From: CAYUNE01 sp964446115
GTDB taxonomy: Bacteria > Desulfobacterota > Desulfobulbia > Desulfobulbales > Desulfobulbaceae
Direction of reading: 5' to 3'
Assembly: GCA_964446115.1 (NCBI GenBank)
Contig: CAYUNE010000045.1
Location: 1-22,691, forward strand
Length of the DNA stretch: 22,691 nucleotides
The position numbers and the translations under genes are program-made. The notes beneath the pieces were generated by a model. The model was not told where the DNA came from, made no database searches, and was given only the letters and a program-made list of their open reading frames with translations. Shown here one piece after another: positions 15,334 through 22,665 of this stretch (its first letter is position 1; each line of letters opens with the position of its first letter).

Positions 15334-16149
15334 CTATCTGGTCAGGATACAGGATTCGGTGAGTTCTGTGTTGGGAATGGTGAGAAAACCCGAGCCCACC
15401 CTGATTTCGGCATTGATCGTGCCGATCCTCTCCAGGGTGCCCTCCATCTCCTTGATAATCACCAGGTCGCCGGGCGAAAAACGCTCCCGGGCATAGTATC
15501 CGGCCAGAACATTGCGGACGACGGAACGGCCGCCGAGTCCGAATGCCAGGGCCACCCCGGCCGCCGTTATGGTGATGAGGTTGGTGACGATATTGGTCAG
15601 CAGGGTCACATCCATGCCCAGCTGCTCCATGACCACAATGGCCACGACGATGAGCAGAAAAAATTTAACACCGCTGCCGAGAATCTGGTGGATGCCGATT
15701 CCCATGCCGGCAAGGGTGCCCTGGACGGTGCGTCCCACAAATCCGGCCAGCAGGGCACCGCCGATGAAGATGATCAGCGAGGAGATGACACTGGGAAGAA
15801 AGGCGATGAAACTCTCCAGGGCGCGGACGGCCTCATTCAGGCCCAGCTGGCGAAAGGTGGACAGCAAAAAGTAGAGCAGCACCACCCAGAAGACGATGGT
15901 GGCCACCAGCTGGGACGGTGTCTGTCTGATCTCCACCTGCCGCAAGCCATCCGTCAGCCCCAGACGGGCGATGAGATCGTCAAACCTGACCCTGGTGAGG
16001 ATCCTGCCGAGACTCCAGCGCAGAAACCCGGCAATGACAATGCCGATGACAAGGATGATCAGGGCCGTGATCAGCGAGGGAGTGTATTCGACGATAGAGT
16101 TGAAAATTCCCCTGAAGGTATCCTGCAGGGTAACGAGAAACTGGTTCAT
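15334..16149 (-). CDS. Small mechanosensitive channel (MscS)-like membrane protein
   Basis: A 271-residue membrane protein with about five hydrophobic segments (23-46, 82-98, 113-138, 160-178, 184-206) and, in the C-terminal part, the MscS pore and beta-domain pattern: GVALAFGLGGRSVVRNVLAGYY (in parts around 198-219) and RFSPGDLVIIKEMEGTLERIG (223-243). The last helix before this, rich in Gly and Ala, is the likely pore lining. It belongs to the conserved-TM-helix branch of MscS-like proteins (CmpX-like). It may respond to membrane tension or alter envelope physiology. The ATG overlaps the anti-sigma stop by 4 bases, so it is co-expressed with the ECF sigma system. Confidence 0.85.
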   Translation of the reverse strand: MNQFLVTLQDTFRGIFNSIVEYTPSLITALIILVIGIVIAGFLRWSLGRILTRVRFDDLIARLGLTDGLRQVEIRQTPSQLVATIVFWVVLLYFLLSTFRQLGLNEAVRALESFIAFLPSVISSLIIFIGGALLAGFVGRTVQGTLAGMGIGIHQILGSGVKFFLLIVVAIVVMEQLGMDVTLLTNIVTNLITITAAGVALAFGLGGRSVVRNVLAGYYARERFSPGDLVIIKEMEGTLERIGTINAEIRVGSGFLTIPNTELTESCILTR

Positions 16150-16490
16150 TTGTCCTTCTCTTTCTCCGAGGAATGATTTTTCCCAAGAAAGGGCAGTAAC
16201 AGTGCTTTCAGCACCTCTCCAAAACCTACCACGGCAAAGCGGAGTACCTCCACCATGAGATCGCCGCGGTGAATTTCGGTAAACAGCCGCTTTTCCAGGC
16301 GGGCGGCACGCTCTCCGGACAGCGGAGAATGGGCCGTGGTCAGCATGGAGGTATGTTTCTTCCAGATCCTTTCCACCGCTTCAAAGCACTCGTCGCAGCC
16401 GATGAGGTGCGCGGTGATCTCTTCGTTTTCTTCCGTGGAAAGCCTGCCCATGATGTAGGCTTCCAGGTCGAAATGGGCCTGTTCAATCAT
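16146..16490 (-). CDS. Zinc-finger anti-sigma factor (ZAS-type)
   Basis: A 114-residue protein with the ZAS motif H-x3-C-x2-C in HLIGCDECFEA (His28, Cys32, Cys35), and a hydrophobic C-terminal stretch, LMVEVLRFAVVGFGEVLKAL, that is a candidate membrane anchor or amphipathic helix. It probably binds and silences the sigma factor encoded just upstream. The ATG at 16490 (MIEQAHFDLEA) is chosen over 16520 because it gives an 8-base coupled overlap with the sigma gene and matches the usual start of the domain. There is no long periplasmic sensor domain, so a signal may act through the hydrophobic segment or the channel protein encoded next. Confidence 0.85.
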   Translation of the reverse strand: MIEQAHFDLEAYIMGRLSTEENEEITAHLIGCDECFEAVERIWKKHTSMLTTAHSPLSGERAARLEKRLFTEIHRGDLMVEVLRFAVVGFGEVLKALLLPFLGKNHSSEKEKDK

Positions 16491-17109
16491 CTTCCACCTC
16501 CCCTGCATAGGTTTCCGCATAGAGGCGCTGCAGGGCGAGCCTGGCCCGCAGGACCCTCATTTTCGCGGCGCTGATACTGATATCGAGAATCTCGGCGACC
16601 TCGATATAGGGAAGGTCATAGATATCCTTAAGGTAGATGATCTCGCTCTCCCGTGGTCTCAGCCGGTCGATGACCTTGTAGAGTTTTTCATGCTGTAATT
16701 TTTCGTGACAACTCTGTTCCGGCGAAAGACCGGCCGACTGTCTTTCGGGGACATTTTCCAGCGAAGAGGCGTTGCGGGCGGGTTTGCTGGAAATTCGCCG
16801 CAGTTCGTTGAGGGAGTTGTTGACGGTGATGCGGTATATCCAGGTTTTCAGTGAGGCTCTACCGTCGAAAGAGGCGAGGTTGCGGTATATCTTGAGAAAA
16901 ACGTCCTGGGTGAGATCCTCGGCCTCGGCGGGATTGTTTTTCATGAACCCCAGGGAAATCCGCCAGACAAAGTAGCGATAGCGATGGAAGAGCTCCCGAA
17001 AGGGCCGATCATCGCTGTTACCGGCGCGGAGACAGTATTCCACCAGTTTCTTGTCGTCAACTTCGGCAAGTTCCGCTGCGGTGATGTTCAAGGGTCTTTG
17101 CGAGGCCAT
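16483..17109 (-). CDS. ECF-type RNA polymerase sigma factor (RpoE-like)
   Basis: A 208-residue sigma-70-family factor with only regions 2 and 4. Region 2 runs from about 37 to 105 (FRELFHRYRYFVWRISLGF, AEDLTQDVFLKIYRNLASF, LKTWIYRITVNNSLNELRR). Region 4 lies at about 140-195 (RLRPRESEIIYLKDIYDL, YIEVAEILDISISAAKMRVL). The partner zinc-finger anti-sigma gene overlaps its end by 8 bases. It should direct RNA polymerase to its own regulon, likely envelope related given the neighbouring protease, channel and exporter genes. A possible promoter -10 element ends only about 7 bases before the ATG, so its mRNA may have almost no leader. Confidence 0.93.
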   Translation of the reverse strand: MASQRPLNITAAELAEVDDKKLVEYCLRAGNSDDRPFRELFHRYRYFVWRISLGFMKNNPAEAEDLTQDVFLKIYRNLASFDGRASLKTWIYRITVNNSLNELRRISSKPARNASSLENVPERQSAGLSPEQSCHEKLQHEKLYKVIDRLRPRESEIIYLKDIYDLPYIEVAEILDISISAAKMRVLRARLALQRLYAETYAGEVEDD

Positions 17110-17116
17110 GACACCA

Positions 17117-17144
17117 ACTATAGCAGAAAGAGGGGATTATTCAA
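17117..17144 (-). promoter_or_regulatory. Probable promoter of the ECF sigma operon
   Basis: On the minus strand TTGAAT (17144-17139) and TATAGT (17122-17117) are separated by 16 bases. The start of transcription would be at about 17110, right at the ATG (17109). An imperfect palindrome, CCAGACAGTTGTCCGG (17146-17161), touches the -35 element and could be an operator. Confidence 0.5.
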
Positions 17145-17301
17145 ACCAGACAGTTGTCCGGAGATAAATTAAAATCATGATATTCTACGGGGATGGCATA
17201 TCCTTCCTGAATTGTTGTCTATTTGATAACGGTTTAAGGACCGGTCGGATTCGGCTCAAGATCGGTTCTTTTGCAACCGGTCGGCTGCAGATCCGCTCAA
17301 A

Positions 17302-17345
17302 AATCTCACCCGGCCAATATCCCCGCCATGCGGCCGGGTGAGATT
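17302..17345. repeat. Perfect 14-bp inverted repeat with 16-base loop
   Basis: AATCTCACCCGGCC (17302-17315) and its exact reverse complement (17332-17345) are separated by 16 bases. On the minus strand the hairpin is followed by five T, so it could be a weak terminator for leftward transcription. On the plus strand no T tract follows. It could also be a regulator site or a dispersed palindromic element. Confidence 0.65.
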
Positions 17346-17580
17346 CAGCGAAGATGCGGTGGTTGTGATCAGGTACATTCTTTTTTGTTGGCACCAAACC
17401 GGATGTTGAGTACTTTTACCTGCGGCAGGATTCCGAACTCCCGCAGACAACGGATTGCACTTGTCGAGGCGCCGCAATTTTCATCCCGTCTCTCCTGCCC
17501 CACACGTCCCTCCTTGCGAGCAGGGGTTCGGTGTTCCAGCCGAAAAATCCTCAACAGGATAATCCCAGGAGGTGAGAGAA

Positions 17581-18978
17581 ATGACCCAGGAGACCCGGCA
17601 GCACCCGGCACATTGTCCTGAAATCCGTGGTTGTGAAACCGTTACCCCAAGCCTGAGCCGCCGGCAGGTTCTCGCCCTTTTTGGGCTTGGCGCCCTGTCG
17701 CTTCCCCTTATCTCCGGTTGCGCCGTGGACCCGGTGACCGGTCGTAAAACCCTGGTGGGTATGTCCCGGGACCAGGAGATCAGCCTGGACAAATCCCAAT
17801 CCCCGCATCAGTTCTCAAACGATTACGGGGAGGTCCGGGACCGGAAGCTCAATGGATATATCACCCGGGTGGGCCGGGAGCTTTCGGCGCGCTCCCACCG
17901 ACCGGATATGCCCTACTCTTTCCGGGCCGTCAACGCCGCCTATATCAACGCCTATGCCTTTCCCGGCGGCTCCATCGCCGCCACCCGCGGCATCCTCACC
18001 GAGCTCGGCAGCGAGGCGGAACTTGCCGCCCTGCTGGGACATGAAATCGGCCATGTCAACGCCCGCCATGCCGCCGAGCGGGCCTTCAAGGGAACTCTTG
18101 CCGGTGTCCTGGTGGCCGGGGCCGCCATTGCCGCCGGAGCCGCCGGCCTGGGAAGCAATGCCGCCGGACTTATCCAGAATCTGGGCGGCATCGGCGCCGG
18201 AGCCCTACTGGCCCATTACAGCCGTGATAACGAACGGGAAGCCGACTCGCTGGGCATGGAGTATATGACCCGGGCCGGCTACACCCCGCAGGGCATGGTG
18301 GGATTGATGGAGGTGCTCCTTAAAAACGGCCACCGCAAACCCGGGGCGGTGGAGCTGATGTTCTCCACTCATCCCATGAGCGAGGAACGCCATGCCACTG
18401 CCCGTCAACTGGCGGATACACGCTATGCATCCATGCTGTCGGCACCTGACAATCGCGACCGTTACATGGACAACACCGCGGGATTGCGACGTATCAAGGG
18501 GGCGATAACCGCCATCCAGAATGGAGAAAACGCCCTGCGCAAAAAAAAATTCGGCGAGGCGGAAGAACAGTTGCAGCGCGCCCTGAAGATCGCCCCCAAC
18601 GACTATACCGCCCTGGTGGTCACGGCCAAGAGCCGTCTTCTCCGGAAAAAATACGCCGAGGCGGAACGCTATGCCATGCGGGCCGTGGGGGTGTATCCCG
18701 AGGAGGCCCAGGCCCACATCATCGCTGCGGTCAGCTCCATTGAAACCGGCAGGTACGAGCAGGCACTGACCCAGCTCTCCGAGTATGACCGGTTGCTCCC
18801 CGGCAATCCCCAGATTCTCTTTTTCACCGGCAGGGCCCAGGAGGGACGCCGGCGGCGGGAGGAGGCGGCCAGAGCCTATTACGGTTTTCTCCGGCAGGTG
18901 AGAAAGGGTCCCCAGGCAAGCTATGCCTATCAGCGGCTGGTGAGCTGGGGATATATCGGCAGGCCGCCTCGGCAATAG
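17581..18978 (+). CDS. BepA-like M48 metallopeptidase lipoprotein with C-terminal TPR repeats
   Basis: A 465-residue protein. The N-terminus has a twin arginine (SRRQVL, Arg27-Arg28), a hydrophobic core and a lipobox LISGC with Cys47, so it is probably a Tat-exported lipoprotein. The M48C peptidase domain (about 60-275) has HEIGH (154-158) and the third zinc ligand in DNEREADSLG (about 216-225). The C-terminal third (about 300-460) contains TPR-like helices, for example KKFGEAEEQLQRALKIAP and KYAEAERYAMRAVGVYPEEA. E. coli BepA, with the same layout, helps assemble or degrade outer-membrane proteins such as LptD. The ATG at 17581 sits 8 bases after AGGAGG. A GTG at 17572 overlaps that site and is rejected. 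The RND gene follows closely. Confidence 0.9.
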   Translation: MTQETRQHPAHCPEIRGCETVTPSLSRRQVLALFGLGALSLPLISGCAVDPVTGRKTLVGMSRDQEISLDKSQSPHQFSNDYGEVRDRKLNGYITRVGRELSARSHRPDMPYSFRAVNAAYINAYAFPGGSIAATRGILTELGSEAELAALLGHEIGHVNARHAAERAFKGTLAGVLVAGAAIAAGAAGLGSNAAGLIQNLGGIGAGALLAHYSRDNEREADSLGMEYMTRAGYTPQGMVGLMEVLLKNGHRKPGAVELMFSTHPMSEERHATARQLADTRYASMLSAPDNRDRYMDNTAGLRRIKGAITAIQNGENALRKKKFGEAEEQLQRALKIAPNDYTALVVTAKSRLLRKKYAEAERYAMRAVGVYPEEAQAHIIAAVSSIETGRYEQALTQLSEYDRLLPGNPQILFFTGRAQEGRRRREEAARAYYGFLRQVRKGPQASYAYQRLVSWGYIGRPPRQ

Positions 18979-19005
18979 AAACGGCCGGTGCCGGGGAGGT
19001 CCGGC

Positions 19006-21411
19006 TTGGACGATATTCGCGATCGGATCGAAATTCTCTTCAGCCGCTTCGGTTGTCTCATCTTCCGAAAACGGCGTCTTTTTCTGGCCGTATCACTTGC
19101 GGCCACCGCTTTCATGATCGCCTTTTTGCCGGCAATCCGGATGGATACCTCGGCGGAGGGATTACTCCACAAAACGGATCCCGCCCTGCGTATCTACCGT
19201 AATTTTCGGGAGATCTTCGGCAGCGACCGGATGATCATCATCGGTATCCAGGCCCCCGCCGTCTTTGACCTGGATTTTCTCCGGAAACTCACCGAATTTC
19301 ACGCCGCCCTGGAACAGCGGTCCGTACATCTCTACCGTATCAGCAGCCTGGTCAATGCCGAGGTGATCGGCGGCCGGGGTGACGACCTGGTGGTGGAAAA
19401 ACTCCTTGACCACCCTCCCACCGACGCGATCGAACTCAGGGCCCTGAAGGAGAGGGTGATGCATCACCCTCTGCATCGCTCCAGGCTGATCTCGGAACAG
19501 GGCGACTTTACCCTCATTATCCTCAAACCCCTGGTTTACTCCCCGACCACCGGCCGGCTGCTCTCCCAGAAAGAGCTGGGTGAATTCTACTCCTCGGTGG
19601 AAACCGTTGCCGGCGAGTTCCATGCCGCGGATTTTCAGGTGCTGGTCGGCGGTGAAATAGCGGCCGAGCAGGTGCTTTCCGCCATGACCTTTTCCACCAT
19701 GGGACGTTTCACCCTCTACACCTCCCTGCTCATCGTCGCGGTCACCGCCCTGCTCTTCCGGCGCCTTTCCGGCGTGCTTTTTCCGCTGCTGGTGGTCAAC
19801 TGCGCCCTCTTTTCCACCCTGGGACTGATGGCGATTTTCAAGGTGCCCATCACCCTCAACAGCACCATTCTCCCCTCCTTTCTGCTGGCCGTGGGCATCG
19901 GCGACTCAGTGCATATCCTCACCATCTTCTATCGCCGTCTGGATCGGGACGGCGATAGGGAGCAGGCCCTGGCCTTCACCCTGGGTCATTCGGGACTGGC
20001 GGTGGTCATGACCAGCCTGACCACCGCCGGCGGGCTGCTCTCCTTTGTCACCGCCGGCATCGCCCCGGTGGCGGAGCTTGGTATCTTTGCCGCCTGCGGC
20101 GTCATGCTGGCCCTGGCCTTTTCTCTGACCATGCTGCCGGCGCTGCTGGCGGCGGTGCCGGTCAAACCCCGGCCCCAAAGGCGCAAATCCATCTTCTCCG
20201 CCGCCGTCCTGGACTCCTTTCTCGCACAAACCGGCCGTTTTGCGGTCTCCCATCCACGGCTCATCGTCGGCTGCGCCGCCGTTCTCGGGTCAATCTCCCT
20301 GTTTCTGGCCCTGCAACTCCACTTCTCCCACAACTCCCTGCTCTATCTGCCGAAAGAGATGGAGGTGCGCCGGGCAACGGAGACCATCGACGCCGAAATG
20401 AGGGGATCCCTTGGAGTGGAAATTCTGGTGGACAGCGGCAGGGAAAACGGTCTTTACGACCCGGTAGTGATGAAAAAAATCGACGAAATCGAGGAAATCG
20501 CCCGGAACCTGCATATTTCCGGATTACCGGTGGGTACGCCGCTTTCCGTGGTGGATACGGTCAAGGAGGTGAACCGGGCGGTTCACGGCGGAAAAAAGCA
20601 GGAGTTCCGGCTGCCCCGGGACCGGAGCCTCATTGCCCAGGAGCTGCTGCTCTTTGAACTCGGCGGCGGGGAAACACTGCGCACCCTGATGGACGGCGCC
20701 AACCGCCGGGCCCGCATCACCTTCAACGTCCCCTGGCGGGATGCCGTTGAGTACGACCGGTTACTGGCCGACTTCGAAAAACAGGTGGAAGAGGCCATCC
20801 GGGGCGGGGGAACCGCAGTGGTCACGGGCCTGGTGACGATCATCAGCCGCACCCTGGCCACCATCATCACCACCATGGCCTCCAGTTATCTCATGGCCGG
20901 CGTGGTGATCACCCTGCTGATGATTCTCCTGATCGGCGACCTGAAACTGGGGCTTATCAGCATGCTCCCCAACTTCCTGCCCATTGTCATGGGGCTGGGA
21001 TTCATGCGGCTGACATCCATACCCCTGGACTACACGACCATCATGGTGGGCGGCATCGCCATCGGCCTGGCAGTGGACGACACCGTCCATTTCATGCACA
21101 ACTTCCGGCGCTACCTGTCCCGCACCGGCGACACCTCCCGGGCGGTTCACATGACCCTCACCACCACGGGCCGCGCCATGCTCTTCACCACCCTGATTCT
21201 CAGCGGCGGATTTTTCATTCTGTTGCTGGCCGAACTCAAGAGCACGGGAAATTTCGGCATGATCACCGGCTTTACCATCTGTACGGCGCTGGCCGCCGAT
21301 TTTCTCCTGGCCCCCGCCCTGATGGCCCTGGTGACCCGGAAGGGGGGAGGTATTAAAAATGATCCGCCAGAAACAGCCCCTGCTCCAGCCGGTTCAGAAA
21401 AAAATCGATGA
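19006..21411 (+). CDS. MMPL/RND-family transporter (sterol-sensing-domain type exporter)
   Basis: An approximately 801-residue membrane protein of the RND superfamily with the two-fold layout: TM1 (about 24-43), a periplasmic loop (46-225), five TM segments, TM7 near 425-445, a second loop, and five more TM segments. The motif GIGDSVHILTIFYRR (297-311) in the first half and GLAVDDTVHFMHNFRR (687-702) in the second carry the acidic residues used for proton coupling. Such proteins export lipids or hydrophobic compounds, HpnN being one example. TTG at 19006 is chosen because GGGGAGG precedes it by a normal distance. GTG at 18988 is in frame but lacks a ribosome site. It is 27 bases after the M48 gene, so probably co-transcribed. 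Its end overlaps the opposing chelatase gene by 59 bases. Confidence 0.88.
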   Translation: MDDIRDRIEILFSRFGCLIFRKRRLFLAVSLAATAFMIAFLPAIRMDTSAEGLLHKTDPALRIYRNFREIFGSDRMIIIGIQAPAVFDLDFLRKLTEFHAALEQRSVHLYRISSLVNAEVIGGRGDDLVVEKLLDHPPTDAIELRALKERVMHHPLHRSRLISEQGDFTLIILKPLVYSPTTGRLLSQKELGEFYSSVETVAGEFHAADFQVLVGGEIAAEQVLSAMTFSTMGRFTLYTSLLIVAVTALLFRRLSGVLFPLLVVNCALFSTLGLMAIFKVPITLNSTILPSFLLAVGIGDSVHILTIFYRRLDRDGDREQALAFTLGHSGLAVVMTSLTTAGGLLSFVTAGIAPVAELGIFAACGVMLALAFSLTMLPALLAAVPVKPRPQRRKSIFSAAVLDSFLAQTGRFAVSHPRLIVGCAAVLGSISLFLALQLHFSHNSLLYLPKEMEVRRATETIDAEMRGSLGVEILVDSGRENGLYDPVVMKKIDEIEEIARNLHISGLPVGTPLSVVDTVKEVNRAVHGGKKQEFRLPRDRSLIAQELLLFELGGGETLRTLMDGANRRARITFNVPWRDAVEYDRLLADFEKQVEEAIRGGGTAVVTGLVTIISRTLATIITTMASSYLMAGVVITLLMILLIGDLKLGLISMLPNFLPIVMGLGFMRLTSIPLDYTTIMVGGIAIGLAVDDTVHFMHNFRRYLSRTGDTSRAVHMTLTTTGRAMLFTTLILSGGFFILLLAELKSTGNFGMITGFTICTALAADFLLAPALMALVTRKGGGIKNDPPETAPAPAGSEKNR

Positions 21412-22204
21412 TCCGGGGATAGTCTGCCAACCCCTTGAAACAGAAGCTGTTTCCACACTGCACCGTGCTGCATTCCACCGTAAATCCCAGCTCTTCAAGC
21501 TGCAGGCGCCAGCTCTTTTCCGGTCCCATGAGATCCTCCTCAACATGGACCCCGGCAACGAACATCATGGGGATGATCTTCACCCTCCGGTGGCTTTCGG
21601 CCATAGCCCGCCGTTTGAAACGGGAAAAAACGGCCTCATGATCCGGAATTCCTTCGACGGCTCCGGTCGCCGCATTGGGGTAGAGGTCCCGCACCAGCTG
21701 ATCAAAACCCAGGTAGACGATATTTGCCGGATCGGCGGCCAGAGGGGTACCGTGGAGGGCGAGGAGGTTGAGACCCTCGTCCGGTGCCAGAAAATCCTCC
21801 TCAACAACCGTCAGGGTTTCACGGATAAATTCCCAGCGATGCAGCAGGGTCTCAGCCGAAAAGATGCGCAGACCCGGAAAATAGTCGCAGGTCTCCCTCA
21901 TCTCCCGGTATTCGGTACCAGGGAAGATATACAGCGGCTGCACCACAACCCGCCGAAACCCGGACGCTTCCACCCGGGCAAGGGTCTCGTGCAGACCCGG
22001 CAAGCCCCTTTTTTTCCGGAGAATGGCCGAGCCGTAGGCCCAGAATGTCTCATGCTCCGGAAAACGATCGGCAAGCCGTTTCCGAAATATCTCCAGGGGA
22101 ACCCGGGAGCGGCCGCCGCCGGAAAACGCGGTGATGACAATGGCCGGTTTGTCCTTGATATGCGGCAGCCGCTTCTTGCGGCCGATATATCCGTGGCGGC
22201 GCAC
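21353..22204 (-). CDS. Divergent cytoplasmic CbiK-like cobaltochelatase family protein
   Basis: A 283-residue protein without a signal peptide that aligns by eye with CbiK over its length: AIVITAFSGGG in place of the usual VVLAFGTS start, QPLYIFPGTEYREM, LNLLALHGTP (His151), VAGVHVEEDLMGPEKSW (His220). The position of the first metal-site histidine of CbiK (His128 in the exported paralogue, PTHIS) is a tyrosine here (Tyr92, codon TAT), while the second is kept. It may be the cytoplasmic chelatase for corrin synthesis or have changed metal or substrate. The GTG at 22204 is chosen because GGAGG lies 8 bases upstream. TTG at 22231 or GTG at 22213 are alternatives. It has its own cobalamin riboswitch and terminator. 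The 3' end overlaps the opposing RND gene. Confidence 0.8.
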   Translation of the reverse strand: MRRHGYIGRKKRLPHIKDKPAIVITAFSGGGRSRVPLEIFRKRLADRFPEHETFWAYGSAILRKKRGLPGLHETLARVEASGFRRVVVQPLYIFPGTEYREMRETCDYFPGLRIFSAETLLHRWEFIRETLTVVEEDFLAPDEGLNLLALHGTPLAADPANIVYLGFDQLVRDLYPNAATGAVEGIPDHEAVFSRFKRRAMAESHRRVKIIPMMFVAGVHVEEDLMGPEKSWRLQLEELGFTVECSTVQCGNSFCFKGLADYPRIIDFFLNRLEQGLFLADHF

Positions 22205-22209
22205 CGTCC

Positions 22210-22314
22210 TCACCTCCGGCGAAGCAGGCAACCGCGCATTGCCAGTTGAAAACAGTCCCAGTCACGGATGAGGAAAAGAGTGTGCTTGCAGAAACTTGTC
22301 TCGTTGAGCGTCAT
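22210..22314 (-). CDS. Possible 34-residue small ORF between the riboswitch terminator and the CbiK-like gene
   Basis: An ATG at 22314 preceded by AAGGAG (7 bases away) opens a 34-codon frame, starting MTLNETSFCKHTLFL and ending CLLRRR, with three cysteines. Its stop lies inside the GGAGGTGA that serves the CbiK-like start, an arrangement that would couple the two. No family is recognised. It is the first possible start after the terminator, with the best ribosome site in the leader, so translation is plausible. Confidence 0.4.
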   Translation of the reverse strand: MTLNETSFCKHTLFLIRDWDCFQLAMRGCLLRRR

Positions 22315-22340
22315 GGTGTTCTCCTTTATCCCGGCCGGGA

Positions 22341-22378
22341 ATAAAAAATTCCCGAACCAATTGTCTTGATCCGGGAAT
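22341..22378 (-). terminator. Intrinsic terminator of cobalamin riboswitch 2
   Basis: On the minus strand two 13-base arms (22378-22366 and 22360-22348) pair fully, with two G-U pairs and a 5-base loop, and are followed by a T run (22347-22343). Its position between the aptamer and the start of the CbiK-like unit mirrors that of the terminator before cbiK, and both descending arms share the sequence TTGGTTCGGGA. Confidence 0.85.
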
Positions 22379-22445
22379 GCCCTGTTCTTCCGCAGATATG
22401 ATTACTCCCGGGGCCTGTCCCGATCCGCGGGGACGTCCCTTTCAT

Positions 22446-22625
22446 TTTCAGGCAGGTCTTCTGACTTCTCCCCTTTTCCGACAGCCTTCCCGCTCCGACA
22501 CCGCGAAACAGTGGCCATGGTCAGCCGAAAAAATCCCCACCCGGGGCAGGAGTTACAGCGGCGGGCCCGTCCCGGACTTGCACCGGGTTCCCTTTTCATC
22601 CACCACAGTGGAACCTGAAAATTCA
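22446..22625 (-). promoter_or_regulatory. Cobalamin (AdoCbl) riboswitch 2, upstream of the CbiK-like gene
   Basis: The minus strand shows the same ordered elements as riboswitch 1: CGGTGCAAGTCCGGGACGG, CGCCGCTGTAACTCC, the B12 box GCCACTG (about 22515), GGGAAGGC, and AAGTCAGAAGACCTGCC (22467-22451). It is followed by an intrinsic terminator, so bound cobalamin should stop transcription before the CbiK-like gene. A 54-base core is identical to riboswitch 1. Confidence 0.95.
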
Positions 22626-22636
22626 CTCTCCATCAC

Positions 22637-22665
22637 CTCTTACCCCAGTTACCGAAATCAGTCAA
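22637..22665 (-). promoter_or_regulatory. Possible promoter before cobalamin riboswitch 2
   Basis: On the minus strand TTGACT (22665-22660) and TAAGAG (22642-22637) are separated by 17 bases. The expected transcription start, about 22630, falls just before the aptamer. The -10 match is weak (3/6), but the placement relative to the riboswitch is the same as for riboswitch 1. Confidence 0.45.

Larger units (their letters stand above)
17110..17580. other. Divergent intergenic region between the sigma operon and the M48/RND pair
   Basis: No gene with convincing coding features is seen. The region holds the sigma promoter and palindrome at its left end, a repeated ACCGGTCGG (near 17240 and 17276), a perfect 14-bp inverted repeat (17302-17345) and the AGGAGG ribosome site of the M48 gene at its right end. 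No plus-strand promoter of good quality was recognised. Confidence 0.5.

Noticed and set aside
17271..17621. Plus- and minus-strand frames in the divergent intergenic region, including a minus-strand frame 17369-17611 whose end (CLREFGILPQVKVLNIRFG) faintly recalls FeoA-like sequence
   Set aside because: No ribosome site, no complete domain, and overlap with the inverted repeat or with the M48 gene start. A gene remnant is possible but cannot be supported.
13083..22601. The 54-base repeated block considered as a mobile element or attachment-site repeat
   Set aside because: It is the conserved core of two cobalamin riboswitches, with no transposase, integrase or terminal repeats around it.
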